A stretch of DNA of 64,000 nucleotides from the NCBI GenBank assembly GCA_963848045.1, contig CAWKCC010000004.1, positions 744,001-808,000 of the forward strand, read 5' to 3'. The notes below the pieces were generated by a model. That model was not told where the DNA came from. It did not search any database and saw only the letters and a list, made by a program, of their open reading frames with translations. Source of the DNA: CAVUAT01 sp963848045. Lineage in GTDB: Bacteria > Actinomycetota > Thermoleophilia > Solirubrobacterales > 70-9. Position numbers and translations under genes: made by a program. Position 1 is the first letter of the stretch; each line of letters begins with the position of its first letter. Shown here piece after piece: positions 23,926 through 32,825 of the stretch.

Positions 23926-25740
23926 ATGGAGACGACAACGGCCGAGAGGCCCGCTACCGAGATCGCTACCGGAAGCACGACGCTGGCCGACCTCCTCCCC
24001 TTGGCGGCACGCAAGCACGCCGGAAAGCAGGCGGTCATGTACAAGGACCCCTCGGGCCAGTGGGTGACCAAGACCTACACCGAAGTCGGGGAGATCGTGC
24101 GCCTGCTCTCGCTCGGGCTGATCGACCTCGGCATCGAGAAGGGCGACAAGGTCGCGATCCTGGCCAACACCCGGCCCGAGTGGAGCTATTTCGACTTCGC
24201 CGCGCTCAGCGCCGGCGCCACGGTCGTACCGATCTATCAGACGAACTCGCCCGAAGAGTGCCAGTACGTGCTGGAGAACTCCGACGCCGTCGCCGTGATC
24301 GCCGAGGACGCCGAGCAGCTCGCCAAGGTCCGTGAGGTTCGCGATCGCTGCCCGAAACTGCAACACGTGATCCTGATGGAGGGCGACGCCGACGACGCGA
24401 TCTCGATGGATCAGCTCTCGGGTCGCGGCGCCGGCGGCTCCGAGGACGACTGGGAGCGGCGTTGGAGCTCGATCACCGGCGAGGACATCTGCACGTTCAT
24501 CTACACGTCGGGGACGACCGGACCTCCGAAGGGCTGCGTGATCTCGCATGGCAACTACCGCTCGATGCTCGACATGGTGCACGAGGCCAACGTGCTCGGC
24601 GACGACGAGCTCACCTACCTGTTCCTGCCGCTGGCCCACTCGTTCGCCCTGCTGATCCAGCTCGGCACCTTTGACCTCGGGGCCACCCTCGCCTACTGGG
24701 AGCGGGACCCCCTCAAGATCCTGCCCAACCTGAGCGAGGTGAAGCCCACCTACTTCCCCTCGGTGCCGCGGATCTTCGAGAAGATCTACACCGCGGCGAC
24801 GGGAAACGTCGAGAAGGAGGGCGGCCTCAAGAAGGTCATCTTCAACTGGGCCGTGGGGGTCGGTCGCAAGGTCCGCGAGCGCGAGCACGCGGGCAAGCCC
24901 GTCGGCTTCCTGCTGCGCAAGCAGCACGAGCTTGCCGACAGGCTGGCGCTGTCGAAGATCCGGGAGCTGTTCGGCGGCAACCTGAAGCTCGCCGTCACCG
25001 GGGCCGCCCCGATAAACCCCGAGATCCTGCGCTTCTTCGACGCCGCCGGCGTCCTGGTGGTCGAGGGTTGGGGCATGACCGAGACCTCGACCGCCGCGAC
25101 CATCTCGCGCCCTGAGGCGTTCAGGTTCGGCACGGTCGGCAGGCCTTTCGCGGCCTGTGAGGTGAAGATCGCCGCCGACGGCGAAGTCCTGGTCAAGGGC
25201 CCGAACGTCTTCAAGGGCTACTACAAGAACCCCGAGGCGACCGCCGAGACGATCGTCGACGGCTGGCTGCATACCGGCGACATCGGCGAGCTGGACGACG
25301 ACGGCTACCTCAAGATCACCGGCCGCAAGAAGGACATCATCATCACAGCGGGCGGCAAGAACATCACCCCCTCCAACCTCGAGGCCGAGATGAAGCAGAG
25401 CCAGTGGGTCTCGCAGTGCGTCGTGATCGGCGACCGCCGGCCTTTCCTGGTTGCGCTGGTCACCCTCGACATGGAGGAATGCGCCAAGCTCGCTGTCGAG
25501 AAGGGCTGGCCCTCCGACCCGGCCGAGCTCGCCAGGCACCCGGGGATGCGGGAGCTGATCCAGAAGCACCTGGATGAGTTCAACGAGAAGTTCGCCCGCG
25601 TCGAGCAGGTCAAGAAGTTCGAGATCCTGCCCGCCGACCTCTCCCAGGAGGGCGGGGAGTTGACCCCGACGCTGAAGGTGAAGCGCAATGTGGTCGCCGA
25701 CAAGTACGAGCAGGACATCGAGGGGCTCTACGCCGGCTAG
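23926..25740 (+). CDS. Long-chain acyl-CoA synthetase (FadD15-like)
   Basis: AMP-forming ligase of 604 residues that activates fatty acids to acyl-CoA. The P-loop TSGTTGPPKG starts at residue 194; motif II is GWGMTETST, and the hinge and C-terminal domain are marked by GWLHTGDIGELDDDGYL and the ITGRKKDIIITAGGKNI segment. The catalytic Lys of the C-terminal lobe is expected near TPTLKVKR close to the end. Clear GAGGAGA ribosome binding site. Length and motifs fit FadD15/FACL rather than acetyl-CoA synthetase. The palindrome in its leader suggests specific control. Confidence 0.92.
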   Translation: METTTAERPATEIATGSTTLADLLPLAARKHAGKQAVMYKDPSGQWVTKTYTEVGEIVRLLSLGLIDLGIEKGDKVAILANTRPEWSYFDFAALSAGATVVPIYQTNSPEECQYVLENSDAVAVIAEDAEQLAKVREVRDRCPKLQHVILMEGDADDAISMDQLSGRGAGGSEDDWERRWSSITGEDICTFIYTSGTTGPPKGCVISHGNYRSMLDMVHEANVLGDDELTYLFLPLAHSFALLIQLGTFDLGATLAYWERDPLKILPNLSEVKPTYFPSVPRIFEKIYTAATGNVEKEGGLKKVIFNWAVGVGRKVREREHAGKPVGFLLRKQHELADRLALSKIRELFGGNLKLAVTGAAPINPEILRFFDAAGVLVVEGWGMTETSTAATISRPEAFRFGTVGRPFAACEVKIAADGEVLVKGPNVFKGYYKNPEATAETIVDGWLHTGDIGELDDDGYLKITGRKKDIIITAGGKNITPSNLEAEMKQSQWVSQCVVIGDRRPFLVALVTLDMEECAKLAVEKGWPSDPAELARHPGMRELIQKHLDEFNEKFARVEQVKKFEILPADLSQEGGELTPTLKVKRNVVADKYEQDIEGLYAG

Positions 25741-25779
25741 CGCCGGCTCGGCCGGCCGCGATCGCCGGCACTCCTCCCG

Positions 25780-26787
25780 ATGCTGTTCCTCGTCGCCCCG
25801 GACTCGTTCAAGGGCACGCTGACCGCCGCCGAGGTGGCCGAGGCGATTGCCGGCGGGGTGCGCGCCGCCGGAGCCGAGGCCGAGCTGCTCCCGGCCGCCG
25901 ACGGCGGCGAGGGAACCATGGACGCGCTGCTGAGAGCTCTGGGCGGAGAGCAGCGCAGCGCCTCCGTCCACGATCCGCTGGGGCGCCCGATCGAGGCGCG
26001 CTACGCGCTGTTGCAGGGCCCGGGGGGGCGCGCGATCGTGGAGGTCGCGCAGGCATCGGGGCTGGGCCTCGTCGAGGAAGGCGAGCGCAACCCCGAGGCG
26101 GCCAGCACCGCGGGCACCGGCGAGCTGATCGTCGCAGCAGCGGGTGCCGGCGCGAAGCGGGTGCTCGTCGCGGCCGGCGGCAGCGCCACGACGGACGGGG
26201 GCGCGGGTGCGATCGAGGCGATCGAGGCCGCGGGTGGCCTGGGCGGCGCGCGCCTGGAGGTGATCTGCGACGTGGCGACCCCCTTCGAGGAGGCCGCCGA
26301 CGTGTTCGCTCCGCAGAAGGGCGCGGGCCCGGCCGCAGTCGCGCGGCTGCGCGACCGCCTCGCGGCGCGCGCCGGCGCCCTGCCCCGCGACCCGCGCGGC
26401 CGCCCCATGACGGGCGCCGCCGGCGGCCTCTCGGGCGGCCTCTGGGCGGCCTTCGGCGCCAGGCTGGTGCCGGGCTCCGCCTACATCCTCGGCCTGCTCG
26501 GCTTTGACCGCAGGCTCGAGCGGGCCGACGCCGTAGTCACGGGCGAGGGTGGCCTGGACGCCCAGAGCCTGGAGGGCAAGCTGGTCGGCGAGATCGCCCG
26601 ACGCTGCCGCTCGGCCGGGATTCCCCTGCACGCGATCGCCGGTCGCGTCGAGCTGGGCCCCGAGGCCTCCGAGCGCCTCGGTTTGGCGTCTGCTCGGCAG
26701 GCGGGAACACTCGAGCAGATCGAGGCCGCGGCAGAGGAGATCGCGAGCCTGCCGCCGCGGGCGGGCAGGGGAAGCACCCCCCGCTGA
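25780..26787 (+). CDS. Glycerate 2-kinase (GarK/GlxK family)
   Basis: Phosphorylates D-glycerate. The 335-residue protein begins LFLVAPDSFKGTLTAAEVAE, the family N-terminal signature, and continues with LPAADGGEGTMDALL, GGSATTDGGAGA (nucleotide-binding glycine loop), GAAGGLSGGLWA and the late VVTGEGGLDAQSLEGK motif. Slightly shorter than the 380-residue enterobacterial enzymes. It is 39 bp downstream of the acyl-CoA synthetase gene on the same strand and convergent with the patatin gene. No ribosome binding site is evident. Confidence 0.9.
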   Translation: MLFLVAPDSFKGTLTAAEVAEAIAGGVRAAGAEAELLPAADGGEGTMDALLRALGGEQRSASVHDPLGRPIEARYALLQGPGGRAIVEVAQASGLGLVEEGERNPEAASTAGTGELIVAAAGAGAKRVLVAAGGSATTDGGAGAIEAIEAAGGLGGARLEVICDVATPFEEAADVFAPQKGAGPAAVARLRDRLAARAGALPRDPRGRPMTGAAGGLSGGLWAAFGARLVPGSAYILGLLGFDRRLERADAVVTGEGGLDAQSLEGKLVGEIARRCRSAGIPLHAIAGRVELGPEASERLGLASARQAGTLEQIEAAAEEIASLPPRAGRGSTPR

Positions 26788-26796
26788 GCCGACGGC

Positions 26797-28086
26797 TCAG
26801 CGTGTCTCCGCGGCCTCCGCCTCGTCTTTCTGATCGGAGCGGCGCAGCAGGGCTCCGGTGGTCTGCTCCAGCACGCTGCGCCACGCGGATATGCCCTTCT
26901 CCTCCTCCTCGACGGTGTCGAGCACCTTGCGCACGCGGCGGGCCGAGATCTCGATGCCGTGGCGGGCGGCGGTCTCCTTGTAGTGGGCGTAGTCGCGCGC
27001 GAGCTTGTGGGTGACCGACTCGAAACCGTGCTTGGCGATCGTCAGCCGCGCGGAGTAATCCAGCACCGAGGTGCCGAACATCAGCTCGTCGTCGGGCTCC
27101 GGCTCGATCAGGATCACGTCGACATCGGGGTAGCGCTGCTTCCACGAGTCCACCGCGAGCCTCAGGCGAGCGTGCGCCATCAGGCGAAAGGCCTGGTTGC
27201 CGATGCCCGGCAGGCCCATGTCGGTGACGCGGCGCACCCTTGAGCCGAACATGGTCGGGATCCTGGTCTCGAAGTTGTTGATGAAGGGGACCAGCGGGTT
27301 GACCACGATGATGAACTTGGCGCCGGCGTCCACCGCCACATCCAAGTTGGTGGTCGAGGCGATGCCGCCATCCATCAGGTGCCGGCCCCTCAGCTCGACC
27401 GGCTCGTAGACCATCGGCAGCGCCGTCGAGGCGGAGACGGCCTTGGAGATCGGCAGGTCGTCCCACTCGCCCGCGCCCAACACAAGCCGCTCGCAGGTGT
27501 CGACGTCGGTGGCGGTCAGCAGCAGCTCTGCCCGGAGCTCGCGGAAGTCATCGGTGCGATCGGGATCGGAGAGGACCTCGGCCATGTACCGCTCGAGGCC
27601 CCCGTTTGTGTAGACGCCGGTCGGCAGGCCCTCGGCGATGCCCATCGCCACATCCACCATGGAAACCTCGCCGATGTTGGCGGCCAGGTGCCGCAGGGTC
27701 CCGACGACCTTCAGCGGCATGGTCGCCAGCCTCCCGGCCCAGGCGCGGTAATTGGGGCTCAGCAGGTGGCGCAGCTTGGGGTCGGCGATCGGAGATGGCA
27801 GCGCCTTGTTGAGCACCCGCATCATCTCCTCGGGCGTGATCCCGTTCGCCGTCATGCTGGCGACGAAGGAGCCGGCGCTGGTGCCGACATAGACGTCGAA
27901 CTCGTTGACGGTGGTGTTGACCGCCAACAGGTCGAGGGCGCGCAGGGCGCCGATCTCGTAGACGCCCCCGGTGAAGCCGCCTCCGCCCAGCACGAGCGCG
28001 GTCTTGTCGGCCTTGTTGCGCAAGCGCCGCCTGACACGAGCCGCGCGCGGCCTGCGATCCCCCTCGATCGGAACGACCTTGCCCAT
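26797..28086 (-). CDS. Patatin-like phospholipase
   Basis: Predicted serine lipid acyl hydrolase of 429 residues with the complete catalytic dyad. The oxyanion hole GGGGFTGG begins at residue 34, the nucleophile is Ser70 in GTSAGS, and the catalytic Asp is Asp239 in DGGIASTTN. The N-terminal 28 residues are basic; the C-terminal 170 residues are a helical extension of unknown role. ATG 28086 is chosen over an upstream frame because TATAAC lies nine bases before it. No membrane segment; probably acts at the cytoplasmic membrane face on phospholipids or storage lipid. Confidence 0.88.
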   Translation of the reverse strand: MGKVVPIEGDRRPRAARVRRRLRNKADKTALVLGGGGFTGGVYEIGALRALDLLAVNTTVNEFDVYVGTSAGSFVASMTANGITPEEMMRVLNKALPSPIADPKLRHLLSPNYRAWAGRLATMPLKVVGTLRHLAANIGEVSMVDVAMGIAEGLPTGVYTNGGLERYMAEVLSDPDRTDDFRELRAELLLTATDVDTCERLVLGAGEWDDLPISKAVSASTALPMVYEPVELRGRHLMDGGIASTTNLDVAVDAGAKFIIVVNPLVPFINNFETRIPTMFGSRVRRVTDMGLPGIGNQAFRLMAHARLRLAVDSWKQRYPDVDVILIEPEPDDELMFGTSVLDYSARLTIAKHGFESVTHKLARDYAHYKETAARHGIEISARRVRKVLDTVEEEEKGISAWRSVLEQTTGALLRRSDQKDEAEAAETR

Positions 28087-28179
28087 AGTCAGGTCGTTAT
28101 ACCAGCGCCACCCGGACGGCATGGCTCTGCCCGATGCCACCGCTACCCTGCCCGGCCGCCCTTGTTTCAGGCACTAGCC

Positions 28180-29475
28180 GTGAATCCGCCCTTCCTCCGC
28201 AGAGCGCGGGCCTGGAGCGCCGCCTTGGCGTTCTCGGCCGTCGCAATCCCCTTCTGTGCCGCGCCGCCGGCCGGCGCGACCGCGCCCGACCTTCCCCTCG
28301 AGACCCCCGTCGCGCGCGCAGGAGCGCAGGCCCAAACGTCGGTGTCGAGAGGAAAGCTGCGCCTGGGCCTCGCCCGCCAGCTTCGGCGCAGCGGCGGAGC
28401 GTCGGGAGCCTGGGTGGGCGATCCGGTCACGGGCGCCACGCTATTCGCCAGGCGCGCCTCGCGGCGCTTCCAGATCGCCTCGAACATGAAGCTGTTCACG
28501 ACGGCCACCGCACTGTCGGAGCTCGGCCCGAATCGGCGCTTCGAAACGCGCCTCGTGGTCTTGGGGAAGCTCGCGGGCGGCGTCGTCAAGGGTGACCTGG
28601 CGCTGGTGGGCGGAGGCGACCCCAGTCTCACGAGCAGGGGGCTCGGCAAGCTCGGCGCGGCAGCCCGCGCGGCCGGGCTGACCAAGGTCACGGGGCGGCT
28701 GCTCTACGACGAGTCGGTCTTCGACCGCAAGCGCAAGGTGCGCCGGCAGGGGATCGGCGGCGGGCCGTTCAGCGACCTCGGCCGGCTCTCGGGGCTCGCC
28801 TTCGAGGGTGGGCGATCGAGCAACCCGGCGCGAAGCGCAGCCCTGGCGATGATCGCGATCCTGCGCAAGCGCGGCGTCAAGGTCTCCAAGAGGACGGCGG
28901 CCGCGAAGGCGCCCCAGGCCCCGGCGCCCGAGGCGGTGCTGGCCGAGGTCACCTCATCGCGGCTCAGCGCTCTGGCGCGCAGCACCAACACGTTCTCGAT
29001 CAACTACTACGCCGAGACGATCCTCAAGGCGATCGCCGCATTCAAGCGCGGCGTGGGCACCACCCGCGGCGGCGTCGCCGAGGTGCGGGCCTTCGCCGCC
29101 ACCGCGGGCGCCGCCCTGCGAACGCAGAACGGATCGGGGCTGAGCCGCGCCGACCGTGCCTCGCCGCGCTCGGTCGGGGCGCTGCTGACCGCGATGATCG
29201 AGGCGCCGGAGACCGTGCGCGAGGCCTTCCTCGCGTCGCTGGCAGTGGCCGGTCGCACGGGCACCCTCGCGGGTCGCATGCGGGGAACGACCGCCCAGGG
29301 CAGCTGTATCGGCAAGACCGGCACCCTGACGGGCGTCAGCGCGCTCTCGGGCTACTGCGAGGTCGCCGGGGGGCGCTTCGTCGCCTTCTCGATCCTGATG
29401 CAGGGCGTCAGCATCGGCCGCGCGCACCTGGCCCAGGACCGGATGACGGCCCTGATCGCCAGGTACACGCCCTAG
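28180..29475 (+). CDS. dacB: D-alanyl-D-alanine carboxypeptidase / PBP4 (DacB family)
   Basis: Exported peptidoglycan carboxypeptidase/endopeptidase of 431 residues, peptidase family S13. GTG 28180 starts a signal peptide (about 1-34). The serine active site is Ser101-x-x-Lys104 in IASNMKLFTT; the second element STNTFSINYYAE holds the SxN-type residues, and KTGTLTGVS is the third. Trims D-Ala from pentapeptides or cleaves cross-links. Shorter than E. coli PBP4, with a reduced domain between SxxK and SxN. Confidence 0.9.
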   Translation: MNPPFLRRARAWSAALAFSAVAIPFCAAPPAGATAPDLPLETPVARAGAQAQTSVSRGKLRLGLARQLRRSGGASGAWVGDPVTGATLFARRASRRFQIASNMKLFTTATALSELGPNRRFETRLVVLGKLAGGVVKGDLALVGGGDPSLTSRGLGKLGAAARAAGLTKVTGRLLYDESVFDRKRKVRRQGIGGGPFSDLGRLSGLAFEGGRSSNPARSAALAMIAILRKRGVKVSKRTAAAKAPQAPAPEAVLAEVTSSRLSALARSTNTFSINYYAETILKAIAAFKRGVGTTRGGVAEVRAFAATAGAALRTQNGSGLSRADRASPRSVGALLTAMIEAPETVREAFLASLAVAGRTGTLAGRMRGTTAQGSCIGKTGTLTGVSALSGYCEVAGGRFVAFSILMQGVSIGRAHLAQDRMTALIARYTP

Positions 29476-29485
29476 CCGATCGAGG

Positions 29486-29508
29486 GGGAGCCGCCTGCCC
29501 GGGCTCCC
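29486..29508 (+). terminator. Weak hairpin after dacB
   Basis: GGGAGCC (29486-29492) pairs with GGCTCCC (29502-29508) across a nine-base loop, 11 bases after the dacB stop. No T-run follows, so it is at best a weak or Rho-assisted terminator between convergent genes. Confidence 0.3.
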
Positions 29509-29598
29509 GCTTCCCGCGGTGCACACGCGCCCGGATTGCGCCGTTTGATCGCACAGGATGGCCGCCCGCAGGCTTCAACGGCCTGATGCCGGCGCCGC

Positions 29599-29638
29599 GC
29601 CGTTCAGCTCCTCTGAGTGCCGTTCAGGGCCTCTGAGG
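29599..29638. repeat. 20-bp tandem duplication at cyclase gene 3' end
   Basis: Two adjacent near-identical 20-bp units (29599-29618, 29619-29638), each beginning GCCGTTCAG and ending CCTCTGAG. The second unit forms the last codons of the adenylate cyclase gene and part of its stop region. Probably slippage. Confidence 0.7.
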
Positions 29639-30778
29639 CGGGAGCGGCGCCTCCGCGTCTGACTCACCCGCTCTCGTGATCTCCAGCCGCCAGAGTGGCA
29701 CCGGCTCGGATATCCCCTTGAGGCGTTCGGCGCCGGCGAATTTCCAGCCGGCCGAGGGACATGCATCCTTGAGACTGGTGGGGGCGAGGATCGCACCCGC
29801 CGGCGTCACGTCGCAGATCCGGCTGGCGAGGTTCACGGGCTCGCCGTACCAGTCGCCGCCGCGGGCGAGCGCGACGCCGTGCGCGATGCCGCCGCGGAGT
29901 CGTGGAAAGCTTGCGCCCTCGGCGTCGGCCGCCGCCACGAGGACGGCGGCCGCGGCCAGCAGCGGCCCGGGCTCCGGTGCGACGAGCATCGCGGCGTCGC
30001 CGATCGTCTTCACTAGGGTCACCGGCGGGTCGGCGACGGCGGCCGCGATCGCGGCCAGGCGCTCGGCGACGTCGCCGAGGACCTCGGGGCCGGAGTCTTC
30101 GCCGAGCGCGGTGAAGCCGACGAGGTCAGCGAAGAGGACGGTGACCTCGCGAAGCTCGCTCGGGTACCCGGCGCGGATCTCCGCCGGGGTGATCGCCGTG
30201 CGGCTGAGTTGGGCGCGAAGGTGCTCCTGTACTGCGTATGACGTGGTCGAGCCCGCGATCGGAAGCAGCTGCGCCGTCGCGAGCGCCAGGCGGTGCGCGA
30301 GCTCGTGCTCGCCCTCTCCCGGACGCAGCACAGCCTTGCCGGCGGCCTCGAGCATGGCCGCAGCCGCTTGCGCCGCGGCGATGCCGATATCGCGGTTGAG
30401 ACGAAGGAGCTGCTCTTCGGTGAACCCAAGCTCGAGGGCCTCCTTCGCGTGCCTCCCCTCGTCGACGTCGGATTCGCCGAGACCCCGCTCGTCGGCGGCG
30501 GGGACGGCGAGCCCGAACGAGGCGCGCAGGCGGCGGACCGTTTCGACCTCGAGCCCGCTACGGGCGGCGACGTCGGCCGGCGTGTATCCCTCCCCCGTCG
30601 CGTCGAGTGCGCGCTCGACGGCGAGGATGACGAGCCGCCCCTGCTCGGCGGCGCGGCGCAGATCGTCCAGGGGCACGCCCCGGTGCAGCAGGTGGCGCAG
30701 CAGATCGATGCGTTCGGCGCGCTCGCGCGGGTCCTGCAGGCCATCGAGCAGCCCCTCCTCCGCAAAGTCGATCGGCAT
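29624..30778 (-). CDS. Class III adenylate cyclase with N-terminal regulatory domain
   Basis: A soluble 384-residue cyclase. The catalytic domain occupies about residues 205-370: the metal-binding Asp pair lies in VTVLFADLVGFTAL and TIGDAAMLV, the substrate Lys in LVKTIGD, and the transition-state Asn and Arg in EPVNLASRICD. All residues needed for activity are present as a homodimer. Residues 1-195 form a helical domain with a MerR-like segment (YTPADVAARSGLEVETVRRL), resembling the autoinhibitory N-terminal domain of mycobacterial Rv1264-type cyclases. TAGGCT is seven bases before ATG. The product cAMP could act through a CRP protein at the site upstream of bioA. Confidence 0.9.
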   Translation of the reverse strand: MPIDFAEEGLLDGLQDPRERAERIDLLRHLLHRGVPLDDLRRAAEQGRLVILAVERALDATGEGYTPADVAARSGLEVETVRRLRASFGLAVPAADERGLGESDVDEGRHAKEALELGFTEEQLLRLNRDIGIAAAQAAAAMLEAAGKAVLRPGEGEHELAHRLALATAQLLPIAGSTTSYAVQEHLRAQLSRTAITPAEIRAGYPSELREVTVLFADLVGFTALGEDSGPEVLGDVAERLAAIAAAVADPPVTLVKTIGDAAMLVAPEPGPLLAAAAVLVAAADAEGASFPRLRGGIAHGVALARGGDWYGEPVNLASRICDVTPAGAILAPTSLKDACPSAGWKFAGAERLKGISEPVPLWRLEITRAGESDAEAPLPPQRP

Positions 30779-30788
30779 GAACTGAAGC

Positions 30789-32825
30789 CTACGGGCGCGC
30801 CAGCCGCAGCAGGCCGGCCTCGTCGAGCACGGCGGTGCCCAGCTCCTCGGCCTTTGCGAGCTTCGAGCCGGGGCTGTCCCCCGCAACGACGTAGTCGGTC
30901 TTCCTGGAGACCGATGAGACGACCTTTCCCCCGGCGTGCCTGATCAGCTTCGTGGCTTGCTCTCGGCTCAGCTCGGGCAGGGTGCCGGTGAGCACGATGG
31001 TCTTCCCGTCCAGGGGGCCGCCCTCGATGCGTCGCTCGGAGGCGTCGAGCTCCATCCGCAGCCCGGCCTTGCGCAGGCGCTCGATCAGCTCGGGGGTCCG
31101 CTCCTCGTGCAGCTCCTCGTAGATCTGCTCGGCGAGGATCGGGCCGATCCCCTCGGCCTCCTCGATCTGCTGCGGCTGGGCCGCCAGCAGGGCGTCCATG
31201 GTGCCGAAGTGCTCGGCCAGCGATTCCGCGTTGACGAAGCCAACGCCGGGTATGCCCAGTGCGTAGAGGACGCGGGAGAAGGGCTTGCGTTTCGAGGCCT
31301 CGATCTCGTCGATCAGGTTCTGGGCCGAGACCTCACCGAACCCCTCGAGTTCCGCAACCCGCTCGGCGGTGAGCCCGTAGATGTCGGCCGCATCGGTTAT
31401 CAGGCCTTCCTGCAGGAAGCGCTGGGCGTGACGCTCGCCCAGCCCCTCGATCTCCAGGGCGCCGCGGAAGTGCTTGACGTGCTGGAACTGCTGGCCCGGG
31501 CAGCCGGTTCGGTTTGGGCAGATCGTGAACACCGCCTCTTCGGGCTTCACGGTCGCGGTGCCGCAGAGGGGGCACTTCTTCGGGGGTCTCGGCTTGCGCA
31601 CCCCGCGCTTGCGCCGCTGGATTACGGGCGCGACCACCTGCGGGATCACCTCGCCGGCCCGCATCACGATCACCTCGTCGCCCTCACGGACGTCCTTGCG
31701 GGTCAGGTCCTCCTCGTTATGCAGGGTTGCGGTGCTGACCGTGACGCCCGAGACGTGCACCGGCTCGAGCATCGCGAACGGCAGCAGGTGCCCGGTTCTT
31801 CCCACGTTCCAGACGATCTCGTTGAGCCTGGTGGTGGCGGTGGTCGGGGGGAACTTCCAGGCGACGGCCCAGCGGGGCTCGCGCCCCGCAACGCCGAGCT
31901 CGCGCTGCAAACCGCGGTCGTCGACCTTGACCACGACGCCGTCGATCTCGAAATCGAGGGCGTCGCGGCGCTGCTCCCACCAATGGCAGCGCTCGGCGAC
32001 CTCGTCGATGCCCCTGTGCAGGGCAACGTCCGCGTTCACCCTGAAGCCGCGCTCGCGCAGCCAGGCGAGTGTCTCGCGGTGGCTCGCCGGCTCCCAGCCG
32101 CTCGCCCCGATGCCGTAGACCCAGATCGAAAGCGGCCGCGCCGCCGCGATCTCCGGGTCGAGCTGCCGGATCGAGCCCGCCGCGGAGTTGCGTGGATTGG
32201 CGAAGGTATGCTCGCCCGCCGCGGCGCGTTGCTTGTTGAGCTCGGCGAAGTCGGCGAGCGGCAGGTAGACCTCGCCGCGAACCTCGAGCAGCTCGGGCGC
32301 GTCGGCGATACTCAGCGGGATCGCCTTGATCGTGCGCAGGTTCTGCGTCACCTCCTCACCGATCCGCCCGTCGCCCCGGGTCGCTCCCCGAGTCAGCACA
32401 CCGTCCTCATAGGTCAGCGAGATCGCCAGGCCGTCGACCTTGGGCTCGGTCAAGTAGGTGATCTGCCTGCCCTCGATGTCCAGGCGCTCGAGCCGGCGCT
32501 CTATTCGCTCAGCCCAGGCCCGCAGCTCGTCCTCGTCGCGGGCGTTGCCGAGCGAGAACATCGGCTCGGCGTGCTCGACCCGGGGGAACTTGTCAAGCGG
32601 AGTTCCGCCGACTCGTCGCGTGGGCGAGTCAGGTGTGACCAGCTCCGGATAGGCCTCCTCGATCTCGCGCAGCTCGCGCAGGAGCGCGTCGTAATCGGTA
32701 TCGGAGATCTGGGGATCGTCGAGTACGTAGTAGAGCCGATCGTGGCGGGCGATCAGCTTGCGCAGCTCGGCGGCCCGCTTGGCCTGCTTGGTCCCCTTCT
32801 TGGCCGGCGATCCGGTCGAGCTCAC
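30789..32825 (-). CDS. ligA: NAD-dependent DNA ligase
   Basis: Essential replicative and repair ligase of 678 residues. Domains in order: Ia with YYVLDDPQISDTDYDAL, adenylation with Lys129 in TEPKVDG, OB fold, a four-Cys zinc finger (CPLCGT, CPNRTGCPGQQ), HhH repeats, and a C-terminal BRCT domain from about 600. The N-terminus has a Lys-rich extension (SPAKKGTKQAKR). GTG start overlaps the surE stop by four bases (GTGA), so the two are co-translated. Confidence 0.97.
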   Translation of the reverse strand: MSSTGSPAKKGTKQAKRAAELRKLIARHDRLYYVLDDPQISDTDYDALLRELREIEEAYPELVTPDSPTRRVGGTPLDKFPRVEHAEPMFSLGNARDEDELRAWAERIERRLERLDIEGRQITYLTEPKVDGLAISLTYEDGVLTRGATRGDGRIGEEVTQNLRTIKAIPLSIADAPELLEVRGEVYLPLADFAELNKQRAAAGEHTFANPRNSAAGSIRQLDPEIAAARPLSIWVYGIGASGWEPASHRETLAWLRERGFRVNADVALHRGIDEVAERCHWWEQRRDALDFEIDGVVVKVDDRGLQRELGVAGREPRWAVAWKFPPTTATTRLNEIVWNVGRTGHLLPFAMLEPVHVSGVTVSTATLHNEEDLTRKDVREGDEVIVMRAGEVIPQVVAPVIQRRKRGVRKPRPPKKCPLCGTATVKPEEAVFTICPNRTGCPGQQFQHVKHFRGALEIEGLGERHAQRFLQEGLITDAADIYGLTAERVAELEGFGEVSAQNLIDEIEASKRKPFSRVLYALGIPGVGFVNAESLAEHFGTMDALLAAQPQQIEEAEGIGPILAEQIYEELHEERTPELIERLRKAGLRMELDASERRIEGGPLDGKTIVLTGTLPELSREQATKLIRHAGGKVVSSVSRKTDYVVAGDSPGSKLAKAEELGTAVLDEAGLLRLARP

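Noticed and set aside
23881..26631. 916-codon open frame on the - strand opposite acyl-CoA synthetase and glycerate kinase
   Set aside because: The + strand genes have complete family motifs and normal ends; the antisense frame is Arg/Ala/Gly/Leu-biased, as expected from high GC at third codon positions.
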